Assembly (NCBI RefSeq): GCF_963583255.1
Contig: NC_084814.1
Coordinates: 23,441,300 to 23,505,299, forward strand
Origin: Pyrus communis
Lineage: Eukaryota; Streptophyta; Magnoliopsida; Rosales; Rosaceae
Direction: 5' to 3'
DNA: 64,000 bases
In this document: one piece after another, positions 10,176-22,650 of the stretch
Layout: each line of letters starts with the position of its first letter
Numbering within the stretch: position 1 is the stretch's first letter
Notes under the pieces: model-generated
Told to the model about the DNA's origin: nothing
The model's database searches: none
Seen by the model: the letters and a program-made list of their open reading frames with translations, nothing else
Program-made: the position numbers and the translations under genes

Positions 10176-13100
10176 TCATTGCACTTGACAACCCTGCTCT
10201 TCCGCTTGAAGATATATCAGTCCCCGGTGTATTCTCTGCAGACCGAAAAATGGATAAGAAACCGTCTAACGACACAAACACCAGAGCTTCGCAGCTCTGT
10301 AGTTCATACGCCATGGCGTTGATGTATGAACTTATTCTAAACGAGATCTCAAGGAGCATGTGTTTGTTCTTTGTTGAGAGGTATAATTCATCGCTAGGCC
10401 TTACGCGTCCGTGAAATCGCTAATGCAGATGGAAGAAAAGTAAAATACCTCTTTTGTATCTTGCAAGCGTAGAAGATCCAACCTTTCATGAGGACGCCGG
10501 TTTGATAAGGAGGCAAGCTGCATCGAATCATACATTAATGCCGTTGATAACATGATTGTGTGCTCAATATACTAACTAGTAGATGAACAGAAAATTATAA
10601 GATTACCCAGAAGCTGAAGCGTTCAGGATCTTGTAGTGAAGGCATCATCGCTTCCACACCGAGAAGTCTCTCAAGTCGTCTTCGATCTGCAAATAGATAG
10701 AGGGGCAGAAACCATTCTCATGTGCACTGGCATCACATGTATACTAAAAACTTTCATGGCTTCAATAAAGACTAGACATCATCCCTGAGTGTTTTACCTT
10801 GACGTGCTGCTCTCTTACCCCGCGCTATCCATGATCGAGCATCCTCTGCTGCATTACTTGCCAATTCCTGCAACTGTACGGATACAGAAGTTAAACCAAT
10901 ATGCATAACCAAAATGACAGGAAAACAAGAGACGAAATTATCTCTATCTTCCCATTTCCGGAAACCAAATTATCATAAACTTACTTCTTCTCTCGCTTCA
11001 CGTCCTTCTGGTGGAGTGTCTTGTACCCATTCAATCTCTGCAACACGGTACCTGCATTAAAAAGACAAAAATACTGAGCAAGATGCCAAGAACAGTTACT
11101 GGAGATTGAATGAATAGCTAGACAACTCACCCATCTTGGTCCCAAGATCGAATTATGCGAAACCTTCGCCGACTTTCAATCTGCATGAAATTTTATTATT
11201 ATAAATATATGACTGGCTCTTTGAAAAAAGAAAATCACAAAATGCAGTACAGTTTAAGTAAAACGGCACTGGTATCTAACCTCTAAATATAAACGCCCAT
11301 CCGGAAGTGGCTCACACCTACATAGATAGTACTTGGTAAAGTAATTATAAGAAAAAATCTATAAAATAGAAGTATTAAGAGGCAGCATTCATGGTGGAGT
11401 TTACAAATGACATTCTGCATACTACAAAATTAAGAAGGAAAGAAGGATGATGAAAGACATACTCGGTAATTTCCACTTCGCAAGCAAATTCTGCTATTGA
11501 ACCTGTTGATGAATCAACGATAACCTATAAAATACAAGAAAGCCACAATCGGTGAAAGTTATACTTCTGCGTCAAACTTTATATACGTAAAAAAAGAAAA
11601 AAAAAAAAAAAAAAAAAGTTAAAAGGGAAAGAAAAGGACCAGTGACAATAATCTACCATTCCCATCCGACGATTGCCTTCCATTATCCTCCTTACCTGTT
11701 GTTTTTCAGTAACAAGTTATAAACAAATTCTATAATTATTCAATACAAAACACATGGACCATACAAATGTACCAAATCGATACACAAACTTTGCCAGATA
11801 AGTTTGTCAAATAGTTCTTTTGCATAAAATGTCAATCCAAGTCTCAATATTTTACGAATGTCATACGTGGAAAGTATAAATGCTAAGCAACTTACCATAA
11901 GTCTATACCGTGGTTCAAAAATGTGCAGCGGAAACTTCTGGAATGGGAGGACAACATCCATTACAAAGAGTGGCATCAAATCAACACCAAAGTTTGTCAT
12001 TTGGTCATTCTCTAACTTCCTTTTGGAAAATTCTTCTGGGAAGTTCTTCTGTATAATGTCATTGAGTGTAACACTGGCAACAATGAAAATAAAACATTCC
12101 ATGATGAACATAACAATTTGAACTGCTCCAACAATGATTTCCTAAATACAGATTGACATTATTAATTTCATAGTACTTGAATTATTTTTTTCGTTTATTG
12201 GACAATCTAGAACAATAAATTTACTAATTGTTATGCCCTGTATTAGGCACAATGCCAGACTCAATATTGTACAAGGTGAAACCATGAACCATTCCCTAGA
12301 TGTGCCATTCCCCAATAACAAAAACATGCGTACAAAAATCCATAAAGCAATAATTCCAATGTCAAATGATACAACTCATTCAAATATTATAAATCAGCAC
12401 TTTACCTGATCGCGCATGTTCTAGGACTAATGAAAAGAACTGTGCGGCACAAGGGACATTTGTTACCTAAGATAATTAACAAAAGGCAGAGAAAGAATAA
12501 GGGAAAAGAAGATATATACAAGCGCAATTAAATAGAATAATACCAGCAAAACACTCACCTCGATCCATTGACTGAAATAGGCATGAACGACAAAAGGAAT
12601 GCCCACAAGGAGTTGTAACAGGTTCGTATGGTAATTTTAAGCATAGTGTGCAATCAAAGTCATCACTGCGTTCTGCTTTTCTATGGCTTCTGCTCCCAGT
12701 GAAATTAGATTGTATTCTCTCTAAATTCTGGAAAGATTCCTGAAGATAATTGCTACAGAATACCACATAAAAACAAATTAGAAATTCACAAACAGAATCT
12801 CGTACAGCCAGTGGGTATTGAATAACATATAGTTATATCCATTTATCTAGTAATCAGAAAAATGAAAAGCATTATATTTACCTAAAAGGATTAACCTGAA
12901 GTCCCGAAAGAATAACATCACGGGCCATTTCATATTTCTCCAACTGCCAATTCAAACGAATGCATACTTTAAACTGATGGACAATTAATCACAAGTAAAA
13001 AGGTGCAGGGGGGAAATAGTCATTGCAGATAAAAATAAAAATAAATGGTTGTAACCTCATATTCAATATTTCAATATGATAAAAATTATGAAAAGGAGCC

Positions 13101-15529
13101 ACATAGCGTGACCAATTTACAAGTAGTAGACGCCTGGGCGCCTCGTCCTAAAAGAATAAAGGTAAAAACAAATAGCAACATGTCCTCACCAAAATGAGAG
13201 CTTCGGCCTTTAATATGTACGCCTTTTCTGAATTACTTCGAAGGTTGATTAACTTCTCTGCATCCTTTAACGCAAGCTGAAGAATTTTTTTAAAGTTCTT
13301 TAGAATGATACCAACGGCTATCAGGTTCAAAAAGACTCTGGTTTCCTAATACGTAAGCAGTGAGCCGATAAGACATACTTCAGCATGTGTTGTGGGATCC
13401 AATCCAGTCCGTGCTCTATATTCAGAAGCTGATGCCGGTATGCGTTTAAGGAATTTACTGATCCTGCTTGAAATAAGTTTAACAAAACATATAACAAATA
13501 GTGTACAAAATTAGGTCAAAATTCATCTCGAAGATGCTTGAGAAGAGCACAGCCTAGACAGTGAATGGCATAAAAATTAAGGTTCAAGAATATAATTGAT
13601 AAAAGTAACCTGATATAAGCAGCACATCGGTTGGCAAGAATAATTGGATCACATGGTTTAATGTTATTGGCTCTGGAGTAACAATTAATTGCCTGATGAA
13701 ATGAACTTACTAATCAGCAATGAATAAACAAGATTCAGAGAAGCTAACCGAAAATATTTCAGCCAAAAACTTAAAACTCATGAAATTACACAAAATATTA
13801 AGCAGAATGATAAAGTGCTAATAATCATTCCAGTCAGCAAGAAAAATTTATCACTTGATTGTAACATATTTTATTTCCTAAAGAAATAAGCATGGCAATA
13901 GTGGCAACACAGTATCAAGGAACCCGATGATAATAACGACAACCACAATAATATTACCATAATAATCTTTCCCAAACCGACAACCCTTGGTGACCCTTAA
14001 CACTAAACACGGCAAGAAGGAAACCCCCAAAACAAAAAGATTTAAAAACCAAATGTTACATGTCCCTTCAGTTGTTGATGGAAGAATGACACTGATTGAA
14101 AATTGAAATACCGTGTCTTCTTTTGTCAAAACTTGTACAACATATAATTACCTCTTAAAGAATATAATCAATAAACACTGGCTCTCTGCTTCTCTTATAC
14201 TCCTCTAAGAATCTCATATCAACAACATCTACCTGATCACAATCACCATTTCCAATAAAACTAAGGTTACTAAAAGCCTTGGTCACCTAAGGAAATCCAC
14301 AAATACAATGGAAGAAAATTACAGTCATCCCTCATAATGATCCTTACAACTCAAACAGTTAGGCAACACCTACTAGGTAACTCCAAAGACAAGGTTTCTT
14401 AGGATAGCTGCAGCAAATTAAGAACACTAATAAAAGATATCGTGTGGATTTTAAAATTTAGAAGCTCGCAAAAGAAGATAATATGCACACAGTGATTGAT
14501 GCTAAATTATCACCTCCTCAAAGCGATTCTCTCTAAATGCCTGATTTCCATTCTTCACAAGGTCAAAAACGTGACCAAAAATGTCCCAGGGCAATGATGG
14601 CTCTCCTTCATTCGCCTGCATTTCAGACATTGCCATACCATCAGATTCACAAGCACGGTCTTAAAGTGTCAACAGAAAAATGTTCTCTCACTGAACAAAA
14701 CTTAACACTTGCATTGGTTTTGGACAAATTTATAGCAGTAAAACTAGTAAACACAATGACAACGAAACTCAATCTCATAAACTCTTGACTTGACTTACAT
14801 AAAATAGGAACTCCACCGAGCTAAATCAGAAAACTTTATTATATCATTAGAGCTCAAAATAGATTGCCGTTTATTCTTTATTTTGCTACAAATACTGCAC
14901 CGAATGAAGCAAGCTATGAGCCAAGATGAAGTTAAATACACAGGCTCCGGTTCAAGTTCTAACACTCCGATATACAAAAACTTTAACATGGCTAATGTTC
15001 CACAGTTTAAATTAAGCTCAAAAGATCGAGAAAAAAAAAACGAACAACCAATCAAATGCACCATTTATATAAAAGAATGTGAATTTGACATGATACTTTA
15101 TCCAATCGATGGTGAAAACTCCGTTCTTCGAATTCGTTGGCAAAGAAAATGCTGGGAAAAACACAAGAAACTTCAATGTCTCCACCGAACTCAGTTCCCA
15201 AATTACATCTACCAAGCAGATTTCAACTAAAAGTTTCTTGTTTCCTCCAATCCTACAGCTTTAAATTATTGAAAGAAATCATTTTTCCCACATGTTCTTG
15301 TTCTATCGATCAAATTATCAACAGAAATCACGTTTTCATCAGAAAAATAATCATAATTCCAACAACAAATTACTCAAATTATCCTCATTTCCAACATTTT
15401 CTCAGCAACCAAACAGGCCAAACAAAACTAACAAAAAAAAAAACGCACACTCACCGAAATGTAGTCCTCGACGTTGCTAGGCACGTCGGTGCCGAACCCG
15501 GACGGCGACGGCTCGGCCTCGCTGGACAT
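10176..15529 (-). CDS. TPR-RING-LON domain protein (LONRF-like E3 ligase candidate), 18 exons
   Basis: Exons, transcript order: 15455-15529, 14514-14615, 13610-13692, 13379-13463, 13190-13276, 12882-12943, 12559-12752, 12406-12466, 11896-12073, 11657-11695, 11463-11524, 11281-11317, 11131-11180, 10985-11051, 10798-10873, 10607-10686, 10449-10517, 10176-10235. All introns are GT-AG, and the sum is 1467 nt (488 residues). Residues ~40-150 form TPR helices (GNQAFRENRFEEAINCYSRA; LANRCAAYI). Residues 199-236 form a C3HC4 RING: C199-x2-C202-x11-C214-x-H216-x2-C219-x2-C222-x10-C233-x2-C236. Residues ~260-460 form a LON N-terminal substrate-binding domain (LPLFVMDVVLPFQKFPLHIF, then FEPRYRLM). There is no AAA+ or Ser-Lys protease part. 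Animal LONRF proteins share TPR, RING and LON-N parts and are thought to act as ubiquitin ligases; that role here is inference. It ends RIHRGLIYLQAEEQGCQVQ. Confidence 0.85.
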
Positions 15530-15922
15530 GAAGGAAGCCGATTCCAAGAAAACGCGGAAAGAAGCTTGAAAGTTGGAAGCTTTGAGAAGACCGAGGCTTT
15601 GCAAGCTTCGGGGGAAGCGGAAGCGCTTATAGAGAAGCCAAACGGGTGAGAGTGTGAGCGTGAGTGCGAGTCCTGCACGCTTCGTGTTCGTTTCTGTATC
15701 GCTTCATTTCACTCGCGGACCACATTCTACTACGTCCTCTCCGCGGCTCTTCGCCAGAAGCGCTTTTATACTACCTGCTTTTCTGCTTCTTGGTTCCGGA
15801 TCCTCTGTGGCCCGTTCTATCTGCGCGCGCAATGGCATCCCATTCTATCCAGCTGGATTTAAGTGAGGGAGACGAGTTGTCACTATTTCAGCACCTGTCT
15901 TGAATCCATTAGTTAAATGTAG
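15530..15922. other. Promoter and 5' flank of the RING-LON gene
   Basis: A GC-richer stretch directly upstream of the minus-strand start at 15529. Open frames on the plus strand here (15654-15903) have no recognisable domain and are taken as chance frames in a promoter region. Confidence 0.4.
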
Positions 15923-16445
15923 GGGTGGCCACTTGAATCCAAAAACTTAAATCGAAACATGAACCAAACCGAACCGTACGGGATTGTCGATTTTTTACGT
16001 TTTGGATGGTTTTGGTTTGAAACCAAACCATAGTGGAAAAAACCCAACAGTTTGGTTTCAATGGACACGGTTCAATTCAATGCGGTTTTGAGTGAAATTA
16101 AAACCGAAAGATTTTGCAGTTCAATTTTGAAGCTAAAACATACATGGAACCAAACTATTTGATTTTGGTTCAGTTGGGTTTCAAACGGGTTTGGTTTGGC
16201 TTCAAACCATTTGCAAACTAAATGAATATAGCTTCAGTTTCAGATGGCCAAAACCGAAAGTTTTTGCGTTTGGTTTGACGTGACTTTGAAGTTATAACCG
16301 AAATAGAATCAAACTATGTGATTTTAATTTAGTTCGGTATCAAACGATTTTAGTTTACTTTTAAACCATTTGCAAACAAAATGAATATAGCTTTGGCTTC
16401 AGATGGTCAAAACCGAAGCCAAATGATTAGATCATTGTGAGTAGT
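15923..16445. repeat. Repeat region rich in AACCAAACC/GGTTTGGTT words with a ~150-160-bp tandem duplication
   Basis: The unit containing 'aaaccgaaag', 'ggaaccaaactatttgatttt', 'ccatttgcaaac', 'aatgaatatagctt' and 'cagatggccaaaaccgaa' is present twice, starting about 16101-16129 and 16251-16288, with a third partial start near 16411. The upstream part (15940-16100) is built from the same short words. It does not code. Confidence 0.65.
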
Positions 16446-17603
16446 TATGTTTGAAACGTTTGGAGGAATATATAAAAGCCGTCTTGGACCTCTTGGTCTT
16501 GATACCGTTGGTTGGTTGAAACGGCAACCGTCTTAAGAGCCCGAAGAAGTTTGCTTACAAATAACATGAGACAAAACTCGTGTTTAAGTCCACGAAATCT
16601 TAATCCTGAATCATTTTATTAGTTAATGTGAATCCATGTGAGTTGGAAAGATGACCAAGAATTTAAAAACTAATAAAAAAAATATAGGTCAAAATGTAAA
16701 TATCAAAATAAAAATTAATTAAAAAAGATGTCCAACAACAACGAGGAGTACGGCCTACGGCAAATTTGGCTAGGAGTGATTGAGATAATGCCACGTTGAC
16801 TTGGTTATGCCCACATTATTTATTTAAGTCGTTTTGGTTTTATTACACATATATAAATTTTTTAATATGCCAAAAACATATTATATACGTAATTATATAA
16901 GAGGAGGGACACTTGAAAATAAATTTTTGACACTTGTATGATGACATAATTGCTCTGTTCTGAACACATAAAAAAATTGATATGCAACTAAACATTTGTC
17001 ATTGTCTTAATTCTCGCCTGTTTTTTTTTTCACTCCAAAACACATTTTGGGTTGCCTTGAAACTGTTATATTGAAAGCACTACTGTTTATAATTGTTTTT
17101 CGATGGTAAAGGAGTTTTCAAGGTTTTTGTTGTTGTTGTTAAGTATATTCAAAGAATCAAAAGTACTTTTAAGTTTTCTTAAAGCCGTTCCAAAGGTCTT
17201 AATTAGTTAATTAGTTACGGTTCAAATGGCATTTGGGTAAATAATGTGGTAAAGATCCCTAGATCAAGGAGAAGAATCCAGAGTAGAGGATTCTATCTGA
17301 TTTGTATTCACAAGTGATCATTTGTTCTAGCAGTATCCAGTTTTTCGTTTTGTTTGTGAATGTTTTAAGTTTAAATCTCATGATAGATCATTATTTAGTT
17401 GTTACACACTTAGAAAAGTAAGCAATAAACATTGAATTTGAGCAAGATTGGAAGCCTGTTGGTTCTTCTCAGGTATTCTGCATAATTTTAACAAAAAATC
17501 ACTATAGAAACAAAACGAATCAAAACCAATATTGAACGCTTTGGTTCGGTTTGATTTAAGCCTTGTTAAATAATCTGAAAATCGCATACAGTTCGACTTT
17601 TTA
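16446..17603. other. AT-rich intergenic DNA, nothing recognised
   Basis: No coding region, RNA gene or clear repeat end was seen on either strand. Confidence 0.3.
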
Positions 17604-17850
17604 ATCTAAATGGTCTTTGAGATTGTTATAACTTATTACTTTGGTTACTAATAAAAATCGATAGAAGTGATCCCTGAGTTTGTCCATCGTAGCTCATTTT
17701 GTGAAAAATATGTCTATATTATTGTTATATTGTCACGTGAATGAGGAGATTGAGAAATTTTTTACGAAATGACTAAAATGATTTACGGTTGAAAAATTCA
17801 GAGACGACTTCTATCAACTTGCACTGTATTTTATTATGACACATATTGTC
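17604..17850. repeat. MITE-like inverted repeat sharing sequence with 9330-9480
   Basis: The left part has 'gatagaagtgatccctgagttt'; the right part has 'ttcagagacgacttctatcaa', its approximate inverse. The shared word 'aaatcgatagaagtgatc' links it to 9330-9480. Confidence 0.45.
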
Positions 17851-18540
17851 AGTGGTGGAGCCACTAAGGGATCAGAATGGTCCCTAGCCCATCTTGCCTT
17901 TTTTTCTTCTTACTACTATAATAGATGATGGTGCTGCATATATTAATCTAATTCCCTAAAATTCAAGTGTGTTCTAAATCCAAACATTTTTTCGTTCCAG
18001 GTCAGACCTCATTTTTCTCACCATCTCTCTTATTGAGGTGCATTCTTCATTTCCCCTCCTTATTCTATCAACTTTTCTTGGGCTTTAAATTATATTTTAA
18101 AATTTATTGCTTATTCTTTACCTCATATTCAGGTTTCTGGGTTTATACACTGTTTTTAATTCTCTCTACCGAATTTAGGATCTTTCGATTTTTATGCAAT
18201 TACTCCAATCTCTCATGTTTTGAGTTCAAATTATCTATGTATGTAGAGACCCTCCCACACATGAAATCTTGATTCCGTCACTACATTTTGTATCGGATAC
18301 ATTGAAATATTTCTCCTCTCTTAAGAGGATCACTCACGCGAGATGCCCATGTGAAAAAATAATAATAATAATAAATAAATCTGAAGTAGAAGAATTGGCA
18401 GATTGGATTAAGAGTGGAATTGATGATTCAAACTGCACCAAGTATTGTTGCAAGCATATTTATTGGTGACCCAAGTAGCGTTGCAAGCTCATTTATTAGT
18501 CCTTTGAAATTAAATTTAACCTCACCTAACGATCTGAAAA
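17851..18540. other. Intergenic DNA without recognised features
   Basis: A Phe-rich open frame (17967-18272, +) reflects T-rich composition and carries no domain. It is not called as a gene. Confidence 0.3.
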
Positions 18541-18735
18541 TCAACCATCTCAGGATAACTTAATAGTTAAGAACGAATTTTAGGCCCGTATTTCACACGA
18601 TACGTTTTGAGTTCTATTCCTAACGTTGGTGAATCACACGATGGTAGTTAGGAGGAGGCTGATATGCCCCTGTGAATCTTTTTAGCCTCAAAAATGATGA
18701 ATTGCCGTGACAAATCCACTAGCTAGTCCCATTTT
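18541..18735 (+). repeat. tRNA-derived SINE-like element
   Basis: An A-box-like 'ggataacttaatagttaaga' is followed ~45 bp later by a B-box-like 'ttttgagttctattcct', then a body ('ggtgaatcacacgatggtagtta', in part) shared with copies near 2775-2910, 27745-27960 and 51450-51600. This promoter layout is typical of plant SINEs. Confidence 0.5.
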
Positions 18736-18837
18736 TTAAGAAATGATAATAAAAGAAAATTTCTGAAAATCGAATCCCATTGGACAACATTTTTTCACAA
18801 AGCCAAATCCACGTAAGGTGACAAGGGGGAGGCATAC

Positions 18838-19664
18838 CAAGGCCGACCCTGAGAATTTGAGGGCCCTAGGCGAACCTTCAAATTGGGGCCCTAATATACT
18901 ATGACCTCTGGTTCTTTATACATTGATATGTATAAAAGGAATTCATTAAATACATAAAAAATTCTATTTTCACGTCAAATATCATCAAAATTAATATCGA
19001 AACTCAAAAGAAGATAAATATACAAATTTTAAATGTCTCATGTTTTTAGATGCAAATGTAATAAATGTTTGCAATCAAAAGTCTAAGATTGAGAGTGAAG
19101 AACAATAAAACTTGATCGACGAGTATAATAACTTCAACAACGCCAATTGTTTCTCTTTGTTTTTTTTTTTTTTTTCCCTAAATCAACATCACACTAACGA
19201 ATCGAATATTAAAATAATACATTGAATAAAAAATTATTGAAAACAACATATAAATTCATATTTTTTATTACCTTAAAGTACAATCTTCAAGACCATGTGA
19301 TAGTTGATTTAAACATTCCATAGAAACGGAGAGTATGGAAAGTTGAAAGAAAAAAAATTGCAAGGGGACTTGAGTAAATTGGGAGTTAGACATATGGGTT
19401 GAAAGTAAATTTGAAAAACAAGAAAAAACTAGTAACTAAAAAGGTAGTTCCATGTTTCGAACTCAACGCCCAAAACAAAAAAAAAAAAAAAAAAAAAAAA
19501 AAGCCAAACATTTCGGCTACACCAACGAATAAATTATGATATTTTTTACTTTTTCTGTATTTATATGTTAATTGCAGGATATAAAAAAAAAAAAAAATTA
19601 AAGGCCCTTCCGAAGTAGGGACCTAGGCGGACGATTACTTAGGCTACCCTTAGGGCCGGCGCTG
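18838..19664. mobile_element. Non-autonomous hAT-like DNA transposon with 8-bp target duplication
   Basis: The 827-bp element is flanked by AGGCATAC on both sides (18830-18837 and 19665-19672). Its ends are imperfect inverted repeats: CAAGGCCGACCCTGAG on the left and CAGCGCCGGCCCTAAG as the inverse of the right end, followed on both sides by a CCTAGG word (18863-18870 region and 19621-19627). An 8-bp duplication and CA-start ends fit the hAT superfamily. The interior is AT-rich, with poly-T and poly-A runs and no transposase frame, so it must depend on a transposase supplied elsewhere. Confidence 0.8.
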
Positions 19665-19672
19665 AGGCATAC

Positions 19673-20631
19673 GCATGGATGCATGCATGCCATAAAGACA
19701 CGTCCATCTCCTATGCAAATATAGAGTAGTTCGGGCCTAACCCAAAAGCTACCTGGGTATGTCATTATCAGCCCAATAATCAGTCAGAGGCCTTGAAATC
19801 ATCTAAATTTGCTCATCAGGCTTTGGTCCGTGACTCACTAATATTCCTCTTGAGCCCACTTCTTTCATTCAGGCAAATAAATCTCCGAACGGCGTAGTGC
19901 CATGGCAGATGAATTTAACGCTCTTCTCTGAGTCGGCACGTGGACCCTTGTTCCCCGAACTCCCTCCCTGAATGTCTTGCCTAACAAATGGGTCTTTCGT
20001 ATCAAATGAAATTAATTTCTGATGGTTCCCTTTAGCGTCACTGCGTCAGGCTCTAATTTGATGATTTTTTTTTTAGGATTTGAACTATATGAATTATTGT
20101 CATTTTGTTTAGAAGCTATTAGTAGATTAGTTTTTTTACTTTCTGCAGAATCAGTTTATTACTTTGTGCAGAATCAGAGATTTTGTTCTCCATATATCAT
20201 CAAAATTTTCTGTCAACTGAAAAAGTAGTGAAAGCTTTACTCCCGCTAAAAAGTTGGAACATTTTCATCATATTTCAATTTGAAGAATCAGAAATTATTT
20301 GATTGGGAAAGAGAAAAAAGGACGTGAACAGGATTATTGTTACCATGGAGGTTTTAAAAGTTTATTTCTTCATGCACTTTGGTAATGACAGAGAAAAGAT
20401 TAAGAATTCTCAAAGGAATAGTGCGAGGCTGAAATGTTTTTATGATTTTTTCGACTTCCGAAAAGATAAATTATCATAACGAAGCCAACAACTGGTTCCT
20501 TTTTGAAGAAGAAAAAGTCCGTTGATTTAATCCATTGACACTTAAGTTCCAACTAATCTAATCAGTTAGCTAGATTAGCATACCTAACCACCAAGATTAT
20601 TTAGACACGTCAAATCCTCTTCAATTTTTTA
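19673..20631. other. Intergenic DNA without recognised features
   Basis: Plain AT-rich sequence; a short frame at 20022-20228 is judged to be chance. Confidence 0.3.
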
Positions 20632-20790
20632 AGGAAAAATTAACGAAAAGTCCTAAAAAAAACTTTAGTTTTAATGAAAATGACAAAATAAAGGTGTAAA
20701 TGAATAGTACCAGAAGTAACTTTTCAAGGTAAAAATGTCATTTTCGTTAAAATTAAACAGCACATGAAGTGTTTCATTAAGATTCTCATT
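20632..20790 (+). repeat. Dispersed repeat family E, copy 2
   Basis: Matches 21398-21553 and 40768-40925 in the same orientation and 6512-6668 in the inverse. It starts 'ggaaaaattaacgaaaagtcct' and carries 'tttagttttaatgaaaatgaca'. Confidence 0.55.
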
Positions 20791-20814
20791 TTTTTAAGGT
20801 ACTTTAAGATATTT

Positions 20815-21085
20815 GGCAAGGTGTGTGGATAGGTCTCAATGGATTTGGATCCCATCTAGATTCAAATTGTGGGAATCCTAGGGATCCTCACATTTTAGTC
20901 ATTTATTGTACGTCGTGCGGTTATAAATCATTTGACTTTTTTTTTTTTTTTTTTAAATTTAAAACTAAACACAAATAGTACATGACGAAAACTGACCACA
21001 CGATGTACGATGAATGATTAGGATGTGAGGATTCCTAGGATTACACAAAATGGATCCGAAGAGACTCCTCTTCCCGTCCCAATAA
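20815..21085. mobile_element. MITE with long inverted repeats
   Basis: The left arm has GGATTTGGATCCCATCT, then AATCCTAGGGATCCTCACAT and TTGTACGTCGTGCGG; the right arm carries their inverses (CCACACGATGTACGA, ATGTGAGGATTCCTAGGATT, AATGGATCCGAAGAG). The ~90-bp arms surround a short loop with a poly-T run. No target duplication could be fixed. Confidence 0.65.
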
Positions 21086-21181
21086 TAACGAACCTAATAA
21101 AATAATTAAAAATAAAGGTGGTGCAGTTTCTAGGTGGGTAATGTAAAAACAAAAGACAATAGGAATAAGTCAAAATAATCT

Positions 21182-21365
21182 TCCTCCTGATCTGGGTTTA
21201 AAGGTCTTGAGGCATAAAGGTTAGAGGAGGGGATAAATTTAGTCTCACAATAAACTAGTAATAATATGATTCAAATTCGTTTTTGACGAGAATTAAACTT
21301 AAAACTTCTCTTACAAATGAAGATGAATGCACCTAGACTGTAGTACTAACTACTAAGTGGCTATA
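21182..21365 (-). repeat. SINE-like repeat
   Basis: Shares the order 'tttagtctcacaataaact', 'attcaaattcgtttttgacg', 'agaattaaacttaaaacttc', 'acaaatgaagatgaatgc' and 'tagtacta' with 40125-40290. In the minus orientation that copy has A- and B-box-like stretches, so this is a diverged member of the same family. Confidence 0.45.
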
Positions 21366-21397
21366 TTTACACTTTTTAACAAACCCATTCAAATTTA

Positions 21398-21553
21398 GGA
21401 AAACTAATGAAAATGGTTTGAAAGTTTTGAGTTTTAATGATAAGGACAAAATAAAGGGTAAAGTGAATAGTACCATGAATGACTTTTTGGTGTAAAAATG
21501 TGATTTTTTTGTTAAAGTAAACAGTACCGTAGGCTTTTCGTTAAAACTCTATA
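21398..21553 (+). repeat. Dispersed repeat family E, copy 3
   Basis: Matches the copies at 20632, 40768 and (inverse) 6512; it carries 'ggtttgaaagttttgagtttt' and 'gtgaatagtaccatgaatgac'. Confidence 0.55.
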
Positions 21554-21611
21554 TTTTTGCCTTTTTTTTTCCTTGGTGCAATTTTCGTCATTTGATTATA
21601 TATGTATATTT

Positions 21612-22062
21612 AGGGGCAGATTCACTTTGAGGCAAGGTGGGCAATTGACTCCCACCCAAGCTCATAAATCTTCTATGGAAGAGTTGGGTGCTGCTTTTTG
21701 AAAATCTGAGATGCCCTTGAAAGCTATCCTCCAATTGTTCGACAAATTGTCTCTATGGACATTGGGCAGGGTAGCTGCTAGCTTCACATCTTTGTATGCA
21801 TTGCTATGTGCATCTTTCAATAGGCTCACTCGATATATATTGGTTCTCGCCATGCTCGGTTAAAAGCTGACATTAGTCGATATGCTTGTTCAAAAGTTGT
21901 TGGCATCTGTTGACAGGTGTGCAATATGACTTGGCAAATGACTTCAGGCCCATCAAGACATAATAAAAATGTCAATTTGAATGCTATTCCGTCCAACAAA
22001 TTTTGCACGATATACGCACTATTCTTGCTGACCCCCCGATATTTTTTTCTAGATCCGCCACT
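21612..22062. mobile_element. Possible hAT-like fragment
   Basis: The left edge AGGGGCAGATTCACTTTGAGG and the inverse of the right edge AGTGGCGGATCTAGAAAAAAA resemble each other and the 'CAGTGGCGGATC' ends common in plant hAT elements. No exact 8-bp target duplication was found. Minus-strand frames inside (82 and 63 residues) show no domain I can name. Confidence 0.35.
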
Positions 22063-22479
22063 GTTATTATTCATATAATCATTAGATGATGAAACTAATA
22101 CATTCTATTATTGAAGAACCAAATATCAATAATAGGGCTGTCTTGCTGAATTACAATTTTGACAAAAAAAATACACAGATTACAACCATATGGGGTCTTT
22201 AATATTTCACAATAATAAAATGAAACAGGAATTGAACCAATAATTTGGTATATCCAACAGCTCCAGGCAAATAAAGTTCAGAATCAAAATCATTAAAAAC
22301 AGTCACTTGGTGTGTATTCTTGATTAATGGAATAATTAGATAAAAGGACCAATTATGTGGTCATTTATTAGGTTTAATCTTTGAGATTTCGTTTCAGTAT
22401 TGGTCCATTTATTTTGAATACAATTAAATAACTTTTCTATTTTATAGTGATGAGATCAGCCAATTTTTTAAAATGTATG

Positions 22480-22650
22480 TTTACAATTTTTACGGAGGAG
22501 ACTCTCTTAAAATAGAACTATCTGCCACTTTATGTTTGGAACACAATGTTTTATAATATTGATACAGAAATTCGCGTTAAATTGTAAAATGGCAAAAACT
22601 CAATAAAAAATCTCACTTTGAAAGAGTCTCGTTAATATTTCTCTTTTTTT
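22480..22650. repeat. Dispersed AT-rich repeat, copy related to 3475-3810
   Basis: Contains 'gagactctcttaaaatagaac', 'tttataatattgatac', 'gcgttaaattgtaaaatggc' and the inverse end 'gaaagagtctcgttaatattt'. The ends are inverted relative to each other. Confidence 0.45.

Noticed and set aside
9806..10359. Minus-strand frames near the end of the RING-LON gene
   Set aside because: One lies in MITE D, and the other reads the last exon in the wrong frame and through the intron.
17967..18272. 101-residue Phe-rich frame resembling a membrane protein
   Set aside because: T-rich DNA gives Phe/Leu-rich frames by chance; no start context or family signature.
21662..22074. Retroelement gag-like frames
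   Set aside because: Some words recall gag or transposase, but no motif is secure; kept only as a possible hAT-like fragment.
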